Shown here one piece after another: positions 52,271-62,122 of a DNA stretch of 64,000 nucleotides. This DNA comes from Acrasis kona (Eukaryota > Heterolobosea > Eutetramitea > Acrasida > Acrasidae): the NCBI GenBank assembly GCA_026419775.2, contig JAOPGA020000836.1, forward strand, positions 43,846 to 107,845, given 5' to 3'. The translations under genes and the position numbers were made by a program. Below the pieces are notes generated by a model. That model worked only from the letters and a program-made list of their open reading frames with translations, was not told the DNA's origin and did no database searches. Numbering within the stretch: position 1 is the first letter of the stretch; each line of letters starts with the position of its first letter.

Positions 52271-52895
52271 AAGATTCAGAATTGCAATTGTTTCATCCTG
52301 AACTTGCTGCGCGACTACAAGTTATTAATGATTAGTAGTGAATCGCTCAATAAATATTGTTTGTAGAAAGTCATGTTTTTGTTATAGAGACTTACAATAA
52401 ATCCGACCTCCTCATCCATGGATGTCAACCTCCAAATGCTTAGAAGGCATACATAAAAGGGTGCAGACTTCCTTGAGACGAAAAGAATTACAAGCCAATT
52501 TGGTCACATCTACACAAAGACTTATTCAAAACTACATTTTATTTGATACACTGAAATGTCATTCTTGATTGATTATATAATCTTTGTGGTGTTATACATT
52601 TCTTCCTCTTTTTCTTCTGTCCCAAAGTTTTATCGTTTGTCGTGATTTTAATTATTATGATAAAATAACAATCGTGAATTGTCGCATCACTGTGTTTTGT
52701 TCAACTCCTGGTCATTTGTGAGTGTTTGGAAATATGATTGAAATGACACTTGAAGAAGTTTGAAGTCAACTCAGATGATGTCGATTCATAGAATCGAACT
52801 ATTTACAATGCTTATTTTGTACTTATATAGTAATGGAAATCTGTCTAAAATTGTTATAACCTTTCCTCTGACGTCCGGACAACTGACAGTTGACA
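52271..52895. other. 625-bp intergenic region
   Basis: It contains the 3' UTR of the SET gene and the promoter of the first Hsp70-like gene, with a TATA-like CTTATATAG about 70 bp before its ATG. I see no gene or repeat. Confidence 0.4.
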
Positions 52896-54608
52896 ATGAA
52901 AGAAATTGCAGCACTTGTTCCAAAGACCAGCCAGACTATAGTCGTATCTATCGACTTGGGAACATCAGGTACTGGTTTTGCGTATGCTCATGTAAAGGAC
53001 ACTCAAGGGAAAGTATATAACAACGTTGATTGGGATGGACAGTTATTTAAGTACTGCAAAACCTTGAGCGCCATATTGTACGAAGGAAACACAAGGGTTG
53101 CTATTGGACACAATGCTCGAGAGACGATAAATGATCAAGAGGAGGACTCATCCAACAACAATTACCACTTCATCGAGCACTTCAAGATGAATTTTATGAA
53201 AGACCCAAACTCCACCATTCATGTTAATGGCAAGGGCTTTTCGGTCAAAAAGGTTATGAAAGACTACTTGGAAGAAATCAAAACCGTTGCTTTAGAATTT
53301 ATTAAGAAGTCCGAAACCTCGTTGAGAAAAGAAATGATTAGATGGGTTTTCACAGTACCAGCACAATATGACGACAGGTTGAAGCACGAGCTCAAATTAA
53401 TCGCAAAAGAAGCAGGCATCATTGAAAAAATAAACAGCGAAGAACAGTGCATGATTGTCACAGAACCAGAAGCTGCCGCAGTGTACTGCATTGAAGAGAT
53501 GAAGAAGGACCGAGAAATAAAAAAAGGAGACAGCATCATCATTATGGATGCCGGAGGTGGCACTGTTGATTTCACGACACACATCATAAATGATCAAATG
53601 TTGTTGAGAGAAGTTACCCAACAAACCGGAGGTTCACATGGCTCCACTAACTTGGACAGAAAGTTCGAAGAGTTGCTTGTGAACAAACTTGGACAGGATT
53701 TGATTGATGATTTGAAAAGTAATATGTCATCATTCTACAACGTCAAAGTCGCATGGGAATCATATAAACCAAAAATTCGTTCTTTGAACAAGACGTATTC
53801 AATATTGGTTCCACAACTTGCAAGTTTCATCATGAGTGGAAATTATCATAACATTAAACCAGGATTTTTTAGAACCCAAAACGCCACTATTTCAATGACT
53901 CCTGCTGACCTTGAATTCGTTTACAACGAAACTTTGGAGCAAATTTGTGGGCTATTGGATCAGCAAATATCAAAGGCTAGTGCCGAGCTAGGAACTGAAA
54001 GAATCACCTACTTATTCATAGTTGGCGGTTTTGGTCAATGCCAAATCCTCACTGATAAAATCGCACGAGAGTTTGGAGACCAGTTTGAGAGCATTAGGAC
54101 CCCATCGTTCGCTGGTGAAGCTATTATGAACGGTGCTGCTTTGTTAGGAATTAATCCTTCCTTAATCAAAATTAGAAAAGCGAGATTGACTTATGGTGTT
54201 GAAACTTCTCCTGAATTCGACACCAAGATCCACAAAAGAGAAAATTACATTCGTAAAGACGGTCGCCATTTGTGCTCCAAAGTATTCCATCCCTTTGTTC
54301 GTGCTGGAGAGGAAGTTGAAATTGGATACGAAGCCGCTCAAGAATTCTACGCACTTGGAGAGACCGCAGAAATTTGTGTTTATAGTTCCGTTTGTGATTT
54401 TATGGATGAGGATGTTGTGTACGTCGATGATTTGATGGTGTCTGAACTTGCTGTAATCTCTATTAAGGTGCCTCAAGATGCGAGAACCATTCGTGTCACG
54501 ATGATATTTGGAAAGTCAGAATTTCTTGTGAAAGTGGAGAACGACGACCAAGAGCAGGAAGAATATACTTTAAAATTTGATGCCAAAAGTTTAGATATGA
54601 GACAATAG
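52896..54608 (+). CDS. HSPA12-type Hsp70-like ATPase
   Basis: 570 residues from ATG 52896. The actin/Hsp70 ATPase fold is intact: phosphate-1 loop IDLGTSGTGFAYAHV, phosphate-2 loop IMDAGGGTVDFTTH, a connecting TEPEAAAVYCIEEM helix, and the adenosine loop IVGGFGQCQIL. As in HSPA12A/B, the canonical peptide-binding domain is replaced by a short beta C-terminus (about residues 440-570), so it is a divergent Hsp70 rather than a classic chaperone. Intronless. It is tandem with a longer paralogue at 54918. Confidence 0.9.
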   Translation: MKEIAALVPKTSQTIVVSIDLGTSGTGFAYAHVKDTQGKVYNNVDWDGQLFKYCKTLSAILYEGNTRVAIGHNARETINDQEEDSSNNNYHFIEHFKMNFMKDPNSTIHVNGKGFSVKKVMKDYLEEIKTVALEFIKKSETSLRKEMIRWVFTVPAQYDDRLKHELKLIAKEAGIIEKINSEEQCMIVTEPEAAAVYCIEEMKKDREIKKGDSIIIMDAGGGTVDFTTHIINDQMLLREVTQQTGGSHGSTNLDRKFEELLVNKLGQDLIDDLKSNMSSFYNVKVAWESYKPKIRSLNKTYSILVPQLASFIMSGNYHNIKPGFFRTQNATISMTPADLEFVYNETLEQICGLLDQQISKASAELGTERITYLFIVGGFGQCQILTDKIAREFGDQFESIRTPSFAGEAIMNGAALLGINPSLIKIRKARLTYGVETSPEFDTKIHKRENYIRKDGRHLCSKVFHPFVRAGEEVEIGYEAAQEFYALGETAEICVYSSVCDFMDEDVVYVDDLMVSELAVISIKVPQDARTIRVTMIFGKSEFLVKVENDDQEQEEYTLKFDAKSLDMRQ

Positions 54609-54917
54609 TAGAACAGTTTTGTACGCTTTTGATTTCATAATAAAATGTAAAACTTCTTAAACAATGAAATATAATTTAGTTGCCAATGTCAGGGTGGTTC
54701 TGTCTAAAAACCAACAAGACGAGCATGTTTGTTGTGTATCTGATTAACCAAACCAAATTGTAAAAGTTGGACTAATCGGTGATGTTCATGAAAAGACAAC
54801 ACAATACCTCATTAAGAAGAATAAACAAATTAGAACATTCACTCGGGTTGTAAATCATGCCGTCAGTGTTTAAATGTCAACGGGAAAATTAACGTGTCAT
54901 TTTGTATTTGACAAACA
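54609..54917. other. 309-bp intergenic region between Hsp70-like genes
   Basis: Spacer between the tandem paralogues, with an AATAAAATG signal just after the first gene. No ORF or repeat seen. Confidence 0.4.
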
Positions 54918-57461
54918 ATGAGCACTGGTTATCTCCTCATACAGAAGAAGGCAGTTATCTCAGTAGACTTTGGAACATCAAGAAGTGGTTTTTCCGTCAT
55001 CTTCCTCGATGACAAAAAGAAAAGTACACACAAAGAACTTCAATGGGAAGCATCTGAATCAAGATACTGCAAGAATTTAACACAGATTTTGTACGACAAA
55101 ACAACCAAGAAGCCAGTAACCTGGGGATACGCTGCTCTTCGCACAATGGCCGAGCAATTCGATACCGACAGTGATTCTACTGAAGGACAGTACCACCTGT
55201 TCAAGTACTTCAAATTGGGTCTGCAAAAAGATTGCAAACAAGTCGAAGATGAGAGCGGTCAGATTAAAAAGCCTGTTATGGACGTAATCCATGACTATTT
55301 GTCCTTCTTGTTTGACAAAATCAAAGACTTCTACAACAGAGCAACCAACAGAAAGTTAAATGTGGCCGAGATCACCTGGTGCTTCACTATTCCTGCTATC
55401 TGGGATGACAAAGAGAAAGAAGCGATGAGGGTTGCAGCAAAGAAAGTTGGCATGATTGGAAGAAATGCATCCGACGACGATTTCAAAATCGTTTTGGAAC
55501 CAGAAGCAGCAGCCGTTTATTGTCTAGAGTACATGAAGAATAACAGTAACAAAAGTTTAAGAAATGGAGACACTTTCGTTGTAGTTGATGCCGGAGGGGG
55601 AACTATCGACTTGACTACCTACGTTGTTGAAAGTGGAAGAATCAAAGAGCAAACGAGAGGATCTGGCGACAAATTAGGATCATCTTTTCTTGACGATGCA
55701 TTTTGGGCTTTATTAGAACAAAGATTTGGAAAGGATTTGATGAACAACTTCAAAAAGGATGCTCCATTTGATCATCATTTACTGATGTGTGAATGGGAAA
55801 AAGAAAAGTGCAAGGTGAAGAATTATGTGAAGCAGCTCCAAGTAAGAGTGCCTGGAGTGTTGGGTGGTTTATTGCTATCGTGCAATGTGGACAGAAAACT
55901 CTTCAACAAGGTGAATTACACAATCATACTCAGTGGAGAAGACATCAAGGAAATCTTCTCTCCAATCGTTCACGGCATTCTAGATTTGATTTCCAAACAG
56001 CTCGAAGAAATGCAAGTTTCCAATGGCGGAACGAAAGCCAATTTCATTTTCATTGTTGGAGGGTTCGGTGGTTCCGAAGTGCTGCATGATCAAATCTGCA
56101 ATGCATTCGCTACTAGACTGAATAACGGAATAGAAGGAGTCATTAGACCAAGCGCACCAAGTGAAGCCATTATCGATGGGGCTGCTCTTCTTGGTTTAGA
56201 TGATTCCCTCATCAAATCAAGAAAAATGAGAAGATCTTATGGTGTTAAAAGCATCCAAAAGTTTGACCCTCAAAAGCACGACACCAAAAACAAGAAGAGG
56301 TACCGACACAGAGATGGAGAATGGAGCGAAAACTGCTTTGAGACATTCGTGGTAGCTGGACAAGAAGTAGAATTCAATCAAGTCATTACTAAAGAATTTA
56401 ATGCTTATACTGCTACACAAAAGTGCATGCAAGTTGAAATCTACACTTCATTGTTTTGCGATTTGGTTTACATTAACGAGAAGGAAACCGAAAAAGTTGG
56501 CACCCTGATCATCAGAATGGACGATTTAACTGGTGGTATTGATCGTGTTGTCCAATTGAGAATGTATTTTGGTAGAGCCAATGTGAAAATTGAAGCATAT
56601 GAGCTGACAACAAACAAAAAATATGATGCGAGCATTAGATATGAAAGCGATTTGTTTGAGTATGATGGCGTTCAGCCAATTGTCGAAAATTTGACTGCAG
56701 AGGTACGATCATTCGGTTCCAGGTACGCTGGAAGAAGTCTTATTCCTGATGCAAATGAATTCGACAAGTTCAATAATCCAATGGGTGCTAAATATGATCT
56801 CGCAGAAGATGGTGCATTCAAAGGATTTAAAGTGATCATTGGCGAGTTCTATCCATCTGAAATCCAAAAGAACGCAGGACCTATGCTGACTAAAAAAGGA
56901 TTCGAGTGGTACGCCACCAATAATGAGGTTGAATTCGTCAACAAGCTCAATGATTATGACATTGCTTGGGTGATTAGCTATTTTAAAAAAGAATCAACTT
57001 GTGCAGTAGCCGATGCACTAGTTCAATTTAGTAAACAAGGAAAAGGTGTTTTAGTTTGGGCTGACAACGTACCTTATTTCGCTCATGCTAATGGATTTCT
57101 GTCATCAATATTCGGTCTCCAGCTCATCGGCAACACGCTTGGATGCAAAGTACTATCTTTAAGTGATAATCCAAGAGAAACAGGAACGTTTTTGAAGAAT
57201 CATTACATCACAACAGGTGTTGGTCACTTATACGAGGGCGAAACCATCTGTTATCCAGATAAAAGTCACCTTGAGTTGAACATCCTTGCAACCTCAACTG
57301 ATGGTAACCCTGTGGTTCTCTATTCTGAGAAAACAAACACAAGAGGAAGAATTGTGGTTGATTGCGGATTTACGAAATTGTTTTGCAACTGGGATACTGC
57401 AGGAACTGGTCGCTACATTGCAAATGCAACTTGTTGGATTACGGGAGTTGAGTTTGAATAA
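54918..57461 (+). CDS. HSPA12-type Hsp70-like ATPase with extra C-terminal Rossmann-like domain
   Basis: 847 residues. Residues 1-560 repeat the ATPase of its neighbour (VDFGTSRSGFSVIF, VVVDAGGGTIDLTTY, LEPEAAAVYCLEYM, IVGGFGGSEVL). Residues about 625-847 are an added alpha/beta domain: FKGFKVIIGEFYP, NKLNDYDIAWVISYF, DALVQFSKQGKGVLVWADNV, GLQLIGNTLGC, and ITTGVGHLYEGETICYPD. The alternating strands and helices with GKGVLVWADN resemble glutamine-amidotransferase-like (GATase1/ThuA-type) folds; no catalytic Cys-His-Glu set is obvious. The stop overlaps AATAAA. The fusion of HSPA12 ATPase to this domain is the standout feature. Confidence 0.85.
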   Translation: MSTGYLLIQKKAVISVDFGTSRSGFSVIFLDDKKKSTHKELQWEASESRYCKNLTQILYDKTTKKPVTWGYAALRTMAEQFDTDSDSTEGQYHLFKYFKLGLQKDCKQVEDESGQIKKPVMDVIHDYLSFLFDKIKDFYNRATNRKLNVAEITWCFTIPAIWDDKEKEAMRVAAKKVGMIGRNASDDDFKIVLEPEAAAVYCLEYMKNNSNKSLRNGDTFVVVDAGGGTIDLTTYVVESGRIKEQTRGSGDKLGSSFLDDAFWALLEQRFGKDLMNNFKKDAPFDHHLLMCEWEKEKCKVKNYVKQLQVRVPGVLGGLLLSCNVDRKLFNKVNYTIILSGEDIKEIFSPIVHGILDLISKQLEEMQVSNGGTKANFIFIVGGFGGSEVLHDQICNAFATRLNNGIEGVIRPSAPSEAIIDGAALLGLDDSLIKSRKMRRSYGVKSIQKFDPQKHDTKNKKRYRHRDGEWSENCFETFVVAGQEVEFNQVITKEFNAYTATQKCMQVEIYTSLFCDLVYINEKETEKVGTLIIRMDDLTGGIDRVVQLRMYFGRANVKIEAYELTTNKKYDASIRYESDLFEYDGVQPIVENLTAEVRSFGSRYAGRSLIPDANEFDKFNNPMGAKYDLAEDGAFKGFKVIIGEFYPSEIQKNAGPMLTKKGFEWYATNNEVEFVNKLNDYDIAWVISYFKKESTCAVADALVQFSKQGKGVLVWADNVPYFAHANGFLSSIFGLQLIGNTLGCKVLSLSDNPRETGTFLKNHYITTGVGHLYEGETICYPDKSHLELNILATSTDGNPVVLYSEKTNTRGRIVVDCGFTKLFCNWDTAGTGRYIANATCWITGVEFE

Positions 57462-57724
57462 AGAGGAGCACTTGCTGCTATTTTTGACTTAACATGTGAG
57501 GTTAATGATATATAATCTAAATTTTGGCTGAGGATCAATTCTAAAATTTGCCAAACATTAGGGTTGACAACTCACAATATTTTATAACATGGTACAAAGT
57601 CTGCTTTTAAATGTGTGTTAATTTGTTCCACCTTTTCTAGAATCACAACTTGTGATTTGATTCGTTTAACTTCTTATTCTTTTCAAATTGCTTTGATCGA
57701 GGTTTTTCTTCGCTGATCTCATTC

Positions 57725-57910
57725 TTAATGGCCTAAGCGTATTCTTGCAGTGGCAATTCTTGCTTTGGCTGTTGATTTCATCAACTCTCTTTCTGCTTGT
57801 TCTGATTCTTGCAAATGTTTTTCCAATTCTGCTTTGGCCATGTTCAATTCTTCCACGTCTTTGTTGGTTTGCTCAAGTTCATGCTTTGCATTCTGTTTTT
57901 TTCTTCTTGC
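57725..57910 (-). pseudogene. orphan coiled-coil exon, possible decayed relative of the adjacent coiled-coil genes
   Basis: Following an AAGTTAG acceptor, 61 codons without stop encode a heptad-rich coiled coil (ELEQTNKDVEELNMAKAELE, then ESEQAERELMKSTAKARI), ending LGH stop. No ATG is in frame. A second open stretch downstream (about 57725-57648) is in another frame, with CTTAG as a possible acceptor. A GTAAGTTAG donor lies upstream near 58038, but the implied intron is longer than is usual here. The piece is either an exon of an unresolved gene or a remnant of a neighbour-like gene. The rest of 57462-58221 shows nothing clear. Confidence 0.35.
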
Positions 57911-58221
57911 CTAACTTTCTTTGGAACGGATTATACCGAAGACAAGCCGTCTCAAACTATAAATAGTAACTAAAAATAATATTACTACCTCTCTAACCTC
58001 TCCTGTGTGTATCATAAAATGAAAAAGCGCTAACTTACGTCAAAGATTCAACTATACAGTTCAAGTGATGACCCTTCGTGTAAATAAATAAGAGAAGTGA
58101 TTCATTTTAATAATAACTTGTGTGAGTATTGAAATCTAACTCTCTCAACAAGAAGTGAAAATTTGTTTGGCAGAAGGTACAGTTAACCTTTGTAAAGGTA
58201 TTTGTCACTTGTCAGAGAAAG

Positions 58222-59811
58222 ATGCCAGCTAAAAGTAACAATAGCCAAGCTTCCAATCGTCGTAACAATGATTATAAAAATAAGAATAACGCAGGTTTTG
58301 TAGATTCGCATCAGTGCGAAACAAAGAACGAAGAAGAAAGCTCACTCAACAACAATGTGGTTCTCAGCAAGGACGAATTGAATGAGCAAAAATTAACATA
58401 TTTTGATCTCGAAATCAAAAAGAAAGACAAGACGATAAAAGATTTTCAAAGTGATATTGAAGCCCTTAACAACAAAATGAAGAAAGAGCAGGATCAGTCT
58501 AGAAGCGAGAGAGATAAACTGGCCGCACATTTCAAAAGAGAATCAGAAACGTTTAACAAAAACCAACTTGAATCAATTGCCATTATTGAGGAATTAAAAA
58601 ATAATAATGAGACATTGAACAGAGACAAGAAAAAGTTGGAGAATGAAAATCAGGAACTGAAAGACATGAACGAAACTTTGAAACTAAAAGTATTCTCCAT
58701 TGAGTTGAACCCTTTTTGGATGGATTTGTTTAACAAAAACATCAAAAAAACAATTGAAGAATTACAAGGTGAAAACCAAGAACTCAAAAGAATTGTTGCA
58801 AATATAAATAACGAGCTCAATCAAGCAGCCCTCGAGAAGAACAAGTCGAAAACACTTTTGCAAGAACTGCAGGCCAAGAGCAACAAAGATGTTAAAGAGT
58901 TGAACAGAAAAATGCAAAGATTGCAGCAAGAAAAACGTGACATGGAAGAGGAAAACGATTCGCTTGAAAAAGAGATTAGTGAAGATAAAACTAATCATGC
59001 GAAACATGTCCACAAATTAACAGAAGAGATTAAAGCCATCAAAGAGGAAAGAGATCGCATTGTGACCGAAACGAAGAACCAAATGACGGTAAGATTTTCT
59101 GAAGAGATTAAAACCGTAAAAGAGGAAAGAGATCGTATCGTGACCGAAATGAGAAACCAAATCGTAAGGATTTCTGGAACTCAGATTCGTGAACAAGGCG
59201 GTGCCGAGGGTGCTTCTGAAATTGTAGAGCAATTACAAGAATTGCAGTCCGATATCGATGGTTTCTATTCAAATATGGTACGAGATAAAAAGAAGGACAT
59301 GCAAATTTATTCAATGCTCCATTCACATCTCACCTCAAAAATTTTTGAAATTGTAGAAAAGAACAACAAACGTTCGACAGAATCCTTGTGCAAGATCATT
59401 TTGACTAACGGAAGAGAAATGAAAAATATCGTCAAGGTTGTTTCGATGGAGATTGGTAGATCGGCAAAAGAAATTCATGAATCAGAAAACTACAAACTCG
59501 ATGATTCCGATCACGTCGAATTACTTAAAATTTGTGAGAAAGCAATCGTGTTGGCAGCAAAATTAGAATCGCACCAACCCAGACTTGTGTACATGTGGAG
59601 TAATACGCCTGTGGAATTCAATCCAGAAAAGCACAGCGACATGTATGGAGTGATCAAGAAGAGAATTTCAGCAAAGTACATGAAACAAGGTATCTACCAA
59701 CCACTTGGAAATATTGTTCATCACAAAGCACTGGTGGATTTGACATCTAATGACATCAGTTGGAACAAGAAGAACGAAAGTAGGAGCAACCGAATGGATG
59801 TCTCCGAATAA
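58222..59811 (+). CDS. long coiled-coil protein with conserved C-terminal domain
   Basis: 529 residues, intronless. Residues 60-330 are continuous heptads (ENQELKDMNETLKLK, EEIKAIKEERDRIVTE repeated twice in tandem). Residues about 340-500 form a separate helical domain ending in MWSNTPVEFNPEKHSDMYGV, which the convergent gene at 59909 also has. The N-terminus is Asn/Lys-rich. No membrane segment. The doubled EERDRIVTE unit shows recent internal duplication. Function unknown; oligomerisation scaffold is likely. The stop overlaps AATAAA. Confidence 0.75.
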   Translation: MPAKSNNSQASNRRNNDYKNKNNAGFVDSHQCETKNEEESSLNNNVVLSKDELNEQKLTYFDLEIKKKDKTIKDFQSDIEALNNKMKKEQDQSRSERDKLAAHFKRESETFNKNQLESIAIIEELKNNNETLNRDKKKLENENQELKDMNETLKLKVFSIELNPFWMDLFNKNIKKTIEELQGENQELKRIVANINNELNQAALEKNKSKTLLQELQAKSNKDVKELNRKMQRLQQEKRDMEEENDSLEKEISEDKTNHAKHVHKLTEEIKAIKEERDRIVTETKNQMTVRFSEEIKTVKEERDRIVTEMRNQIVRISGTQIREQGGAEGASEIVEQLQELQSDIDGFYSNMVRDKKKDMQIYSMLHSHLTSKIFEIVEKNNKRSTESLCKIILTNGREMKNIVKVVSMEIGRSAKEIHESENYKLDDSDHVELLKICEKAIVLAAKLESHQPRLVYMWSNTPVEFNPEKHSDMYGVIKKRISAKYMKQGIYQPLGNIVHHKALVDLTSNDISWNKKNESRSNRMDVSE

Positions 59812-59908
59812 ATTATGCTCTTTATTCATGCTTACTCTTTCTGCTAAACAAAGCCGGAAAAATCAAAAGGAGGATTCGACAATAAATTTTTATTTATTCG
59901 CACAAAGG

Positions 59909-60988
59909 TCAAGTTTTCCCTTCATTTTGATAACATTTCCAAACTCCTGGATCAATCCTGGCTTCAAAAATTCTTCCCATCGTTTTCTTTCTTGAAGTCA
60001 CTCCATACATGTCGATGTGTTTCTCTGGGTTGTACTCCACAGGCACGTTGCTCCACATAAGTTTCATCTTTGGTTCCTGTGTTTCTAACAAACATGCCAA
60101 GTGCACAGCACTCTCACACACCTTCATAACCCTGTTATCAACGTTTGTAATTGCATTTTGTGTCATATCGCCCACTTCTTTTAACTCTTGCATCAGTCCC
60201 TCATACAAAACAATTGCTGCGTTTTCTCTTTCTTCTACGCTCTTCCTGTTTCCTACAACACTATCAACCACGCTCTCTTTTGAACACTTTCTCTCTACAA
60301 TTTTCCAAACATCAACATACAGCGTTCTATTCAGAATAGTATAAACTCTTGCTTCAAATTGTTGTTCTTCGCCTTCCACGAATAACTCGTTAAAAACGTC
60401 AATATTCTCATCAATCAAGTAACCTAATTCCTCTACGACTGTAATAATGTTGGTATCGTCTGAATCAAAGGTTTTTGCTTCTGCTCCTGATCCAATAGAC
60501 AACAGATTTCTGATTTTGTTTTCTTTTTCCTGTAACTGTTCCAGGTACTTTGTCTCTTGAAGTTTCCCTTGTTGTACTTGTAACTGTAAACCCTCTTGAA
60601 CCTCAAATGCCTTGTTTTGTACAATTTCTAAAACCTTTTTTGAATCAAGTTCCTGGTTTTTTAGCTCCTTTTTCAATCTTCTGTTCTCGTTGTTGCAATT
60701 GAAAACTTGTTGTTGAAACATGTTTATTTGGTTTTCTAACTCGCATTGTTTACACTCCAAAACATGTTTTTGATGTTTAAACTCTTCTTGTGCATTGTTC
60801 TTTTCTCTTTTTAACGATTCTATGTGTTTTTGTTGTTCACAGATATTTGATTCAAGGAGTTGTCGATGCTTACTCCATTCATGAACGGATTTTCTTGCTT
60901 GATCTTCTAACTTGTGAACTTCAGAAAAGTGAAGAGCTTTAAGGTGTTCGAATTTTTCTGTACTCGGAACGACGACTGCTTGACCCAT
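59909..60988 (-). CDS. coiled-coil protein with the same C-terminal domain, likely N-myristoylated
   Basis: 359 residues. The N-terminus MGQAVVVPS fits an N-myristoylation signal (Gly2, Ser/Thr-like position), so membrane attachment is plausible. Residues 15-170 are coiled coil (QNICEQQ-type heptads, ENRRLKKELKNQELDSK). Residues about 190-345 are helical and end MWSNVPVEYNPEKHIDMYGV, nearly identical to the neighbour at 58222. The two genes converge with 97 bp between stops, indicating an inverted duplication followed by divergence of the coiled coils. The family is unrecognised. Confidence 0.75.
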   Translation of the reverse strand: MGQAVVVPSTEKFEHLKALHFSEVHKLEDQARKSVHEWSKHRQLLESNICEQQKHIESLKREKNNAQEEFKHQKHVLECKQCELENQINMFQQQVFNCNNENRRLKKELKNQELDSKKVLEIVQNKAFEVQEGLQLQVQQGKLQETKYLEQLQEKENKIRNLLSIGSGAEAKTFDSDDTNIITVVEELGYLIDENIDVFNELFVEGEEQQFEARVYTILNRTLYVDVWKIVERKCSKESVVDSVVGNRKSVEERENAAIVLYEGLMQELKEVGDMTQNAITNVDNRVMKVCESAVHLACLLETQEPKMKLMWSNVPVEYNPEKHIDMYGVTSRKKTMGRIFEARIDPGVWKCYQNEGKT

Positions 60989-61160
60989 TGTGAAAAAATT
61001 TTAAGGACGGGAACGAAGTCGTAAAGGTGTCAGCACTATATGTTATGAACAAATAAATAATGACATGACTCATTTTGGTCATGTCAATGTCCAATGTTTT
61101 GTAAATATCTAAAGATGTTGACGTCACAACATTGTCCACACAAACATAAACAAAAAAACA

Positions 61161-61388
61161 ATCAATCCAACATTGTTCCGCGCAGATGCAACAAGTAGAA
61201 CATCAGAAAACACAACACAAATGCATCAAGAGCATTTAATTCCCGACGTTTTCCACACAACATGCTAATAAATTGCATTAACGCATCACGACCGTGACAT
61301 ATTTCAACGATCCAATTCAGAGTCCTTCTTTACCAGACAGCAGCAGACACACCAACTCATGATCAATCCAACATTGCTCCGCACAAAT
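61161..61388. repeat. 27-bp degenerate direct repeat pair
   Basis: Copies at 61161-61187 and 61362-61388 share ATCAATCCAACATTG, then TCCGC, and differ at about three or four positions. They may be eroded copies of a transposon end or part of the regional repeat family. Confidence 0.5.
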
Positions 61389-61606
61389 ACTCATCAAATA
61401 CTTTTGAACAACAACACATTACAACAAACGAAATACCGACGTAACACATCACCACGAGGGGTGACCAGAATTAAAATAATCCTGGACGAACAAAATAATC
61501 CTGCATAAGCCCACCAATTTAAACTATTTCTGTTTAACCTTAACAATTGTGCTTGAATATGTTGCTGCTGGTTAGTTGTATTAATCATGGTCTTTCAACA
61601 TAATCC

Positions 61607-62122
61607 TGGTTGTCCGAAATAATTTTGTACGAACGAAATCAAAACAATCGAACAAGCAGAGCCCCGGACCAACAAGATTATTAGTGCACAAGCCATATAG
61701 CTTCCGAACCAACAAGTTCTAACCTAGTGCATAAAATTAATAGGTTTTTAAAGCTCGCCTTATTAAACATTAATAGTATAGTCCTTTTGTTAAATCACAC
61801 CTCTTTGAGAGCACGCAAACTGTTGATCATGTTTAAAAATAGTCCTTACATACTGTTTTCAGCAACTTGTATACCATGTACATTTAAAAATAATTGTTTT
61901 TACGTTTCAAATCTCTGCTAAAGTTTTTCTATTTTGATAAACCAACACTGTTACTTAAGTAATTTATTGATTCAACACCCTATGTGTTAATTATCAAGTC
62001 TAATGTATGTAGTATCTTAGATCTGAAGTTTTCTTGTTTGTGCACTAGTAATCATGTTGGTCCGGGGCTCTGCTTGTTCGATTGTTTTGATTTCGTTCGT
62101 ACAAAATTATTTCGGACAACCA
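61607..62122. mobile_element. inverted-repeat element, MITE or foldback type
   Basis: Arms 61607-61691 and 62038-62122 are about 85 bp each and match in reverse complement at nearly every position; I count two or three differences in the core from GGTTGTCCGAAATAATTTTG to the GTGCACAA end. The 346-bp interior is AT-rich and non-coding. Long terminal inverted repeats without an internal transposase are the mark of a non-autonomous DNA transposon. A short AATCCTGG motif recurs outside the left arm. Target-site duplications were not found with certainty. Confidence 0.7.

Noticed and set aside
58222-59811. YGV and NPEKH similarity between the coiled-coil proteins and the Hsp70-like proteins (YGV...FDPQKH)
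   Set aside because: Order of the two pieces is reversed and the match is short; treated as coincidence.
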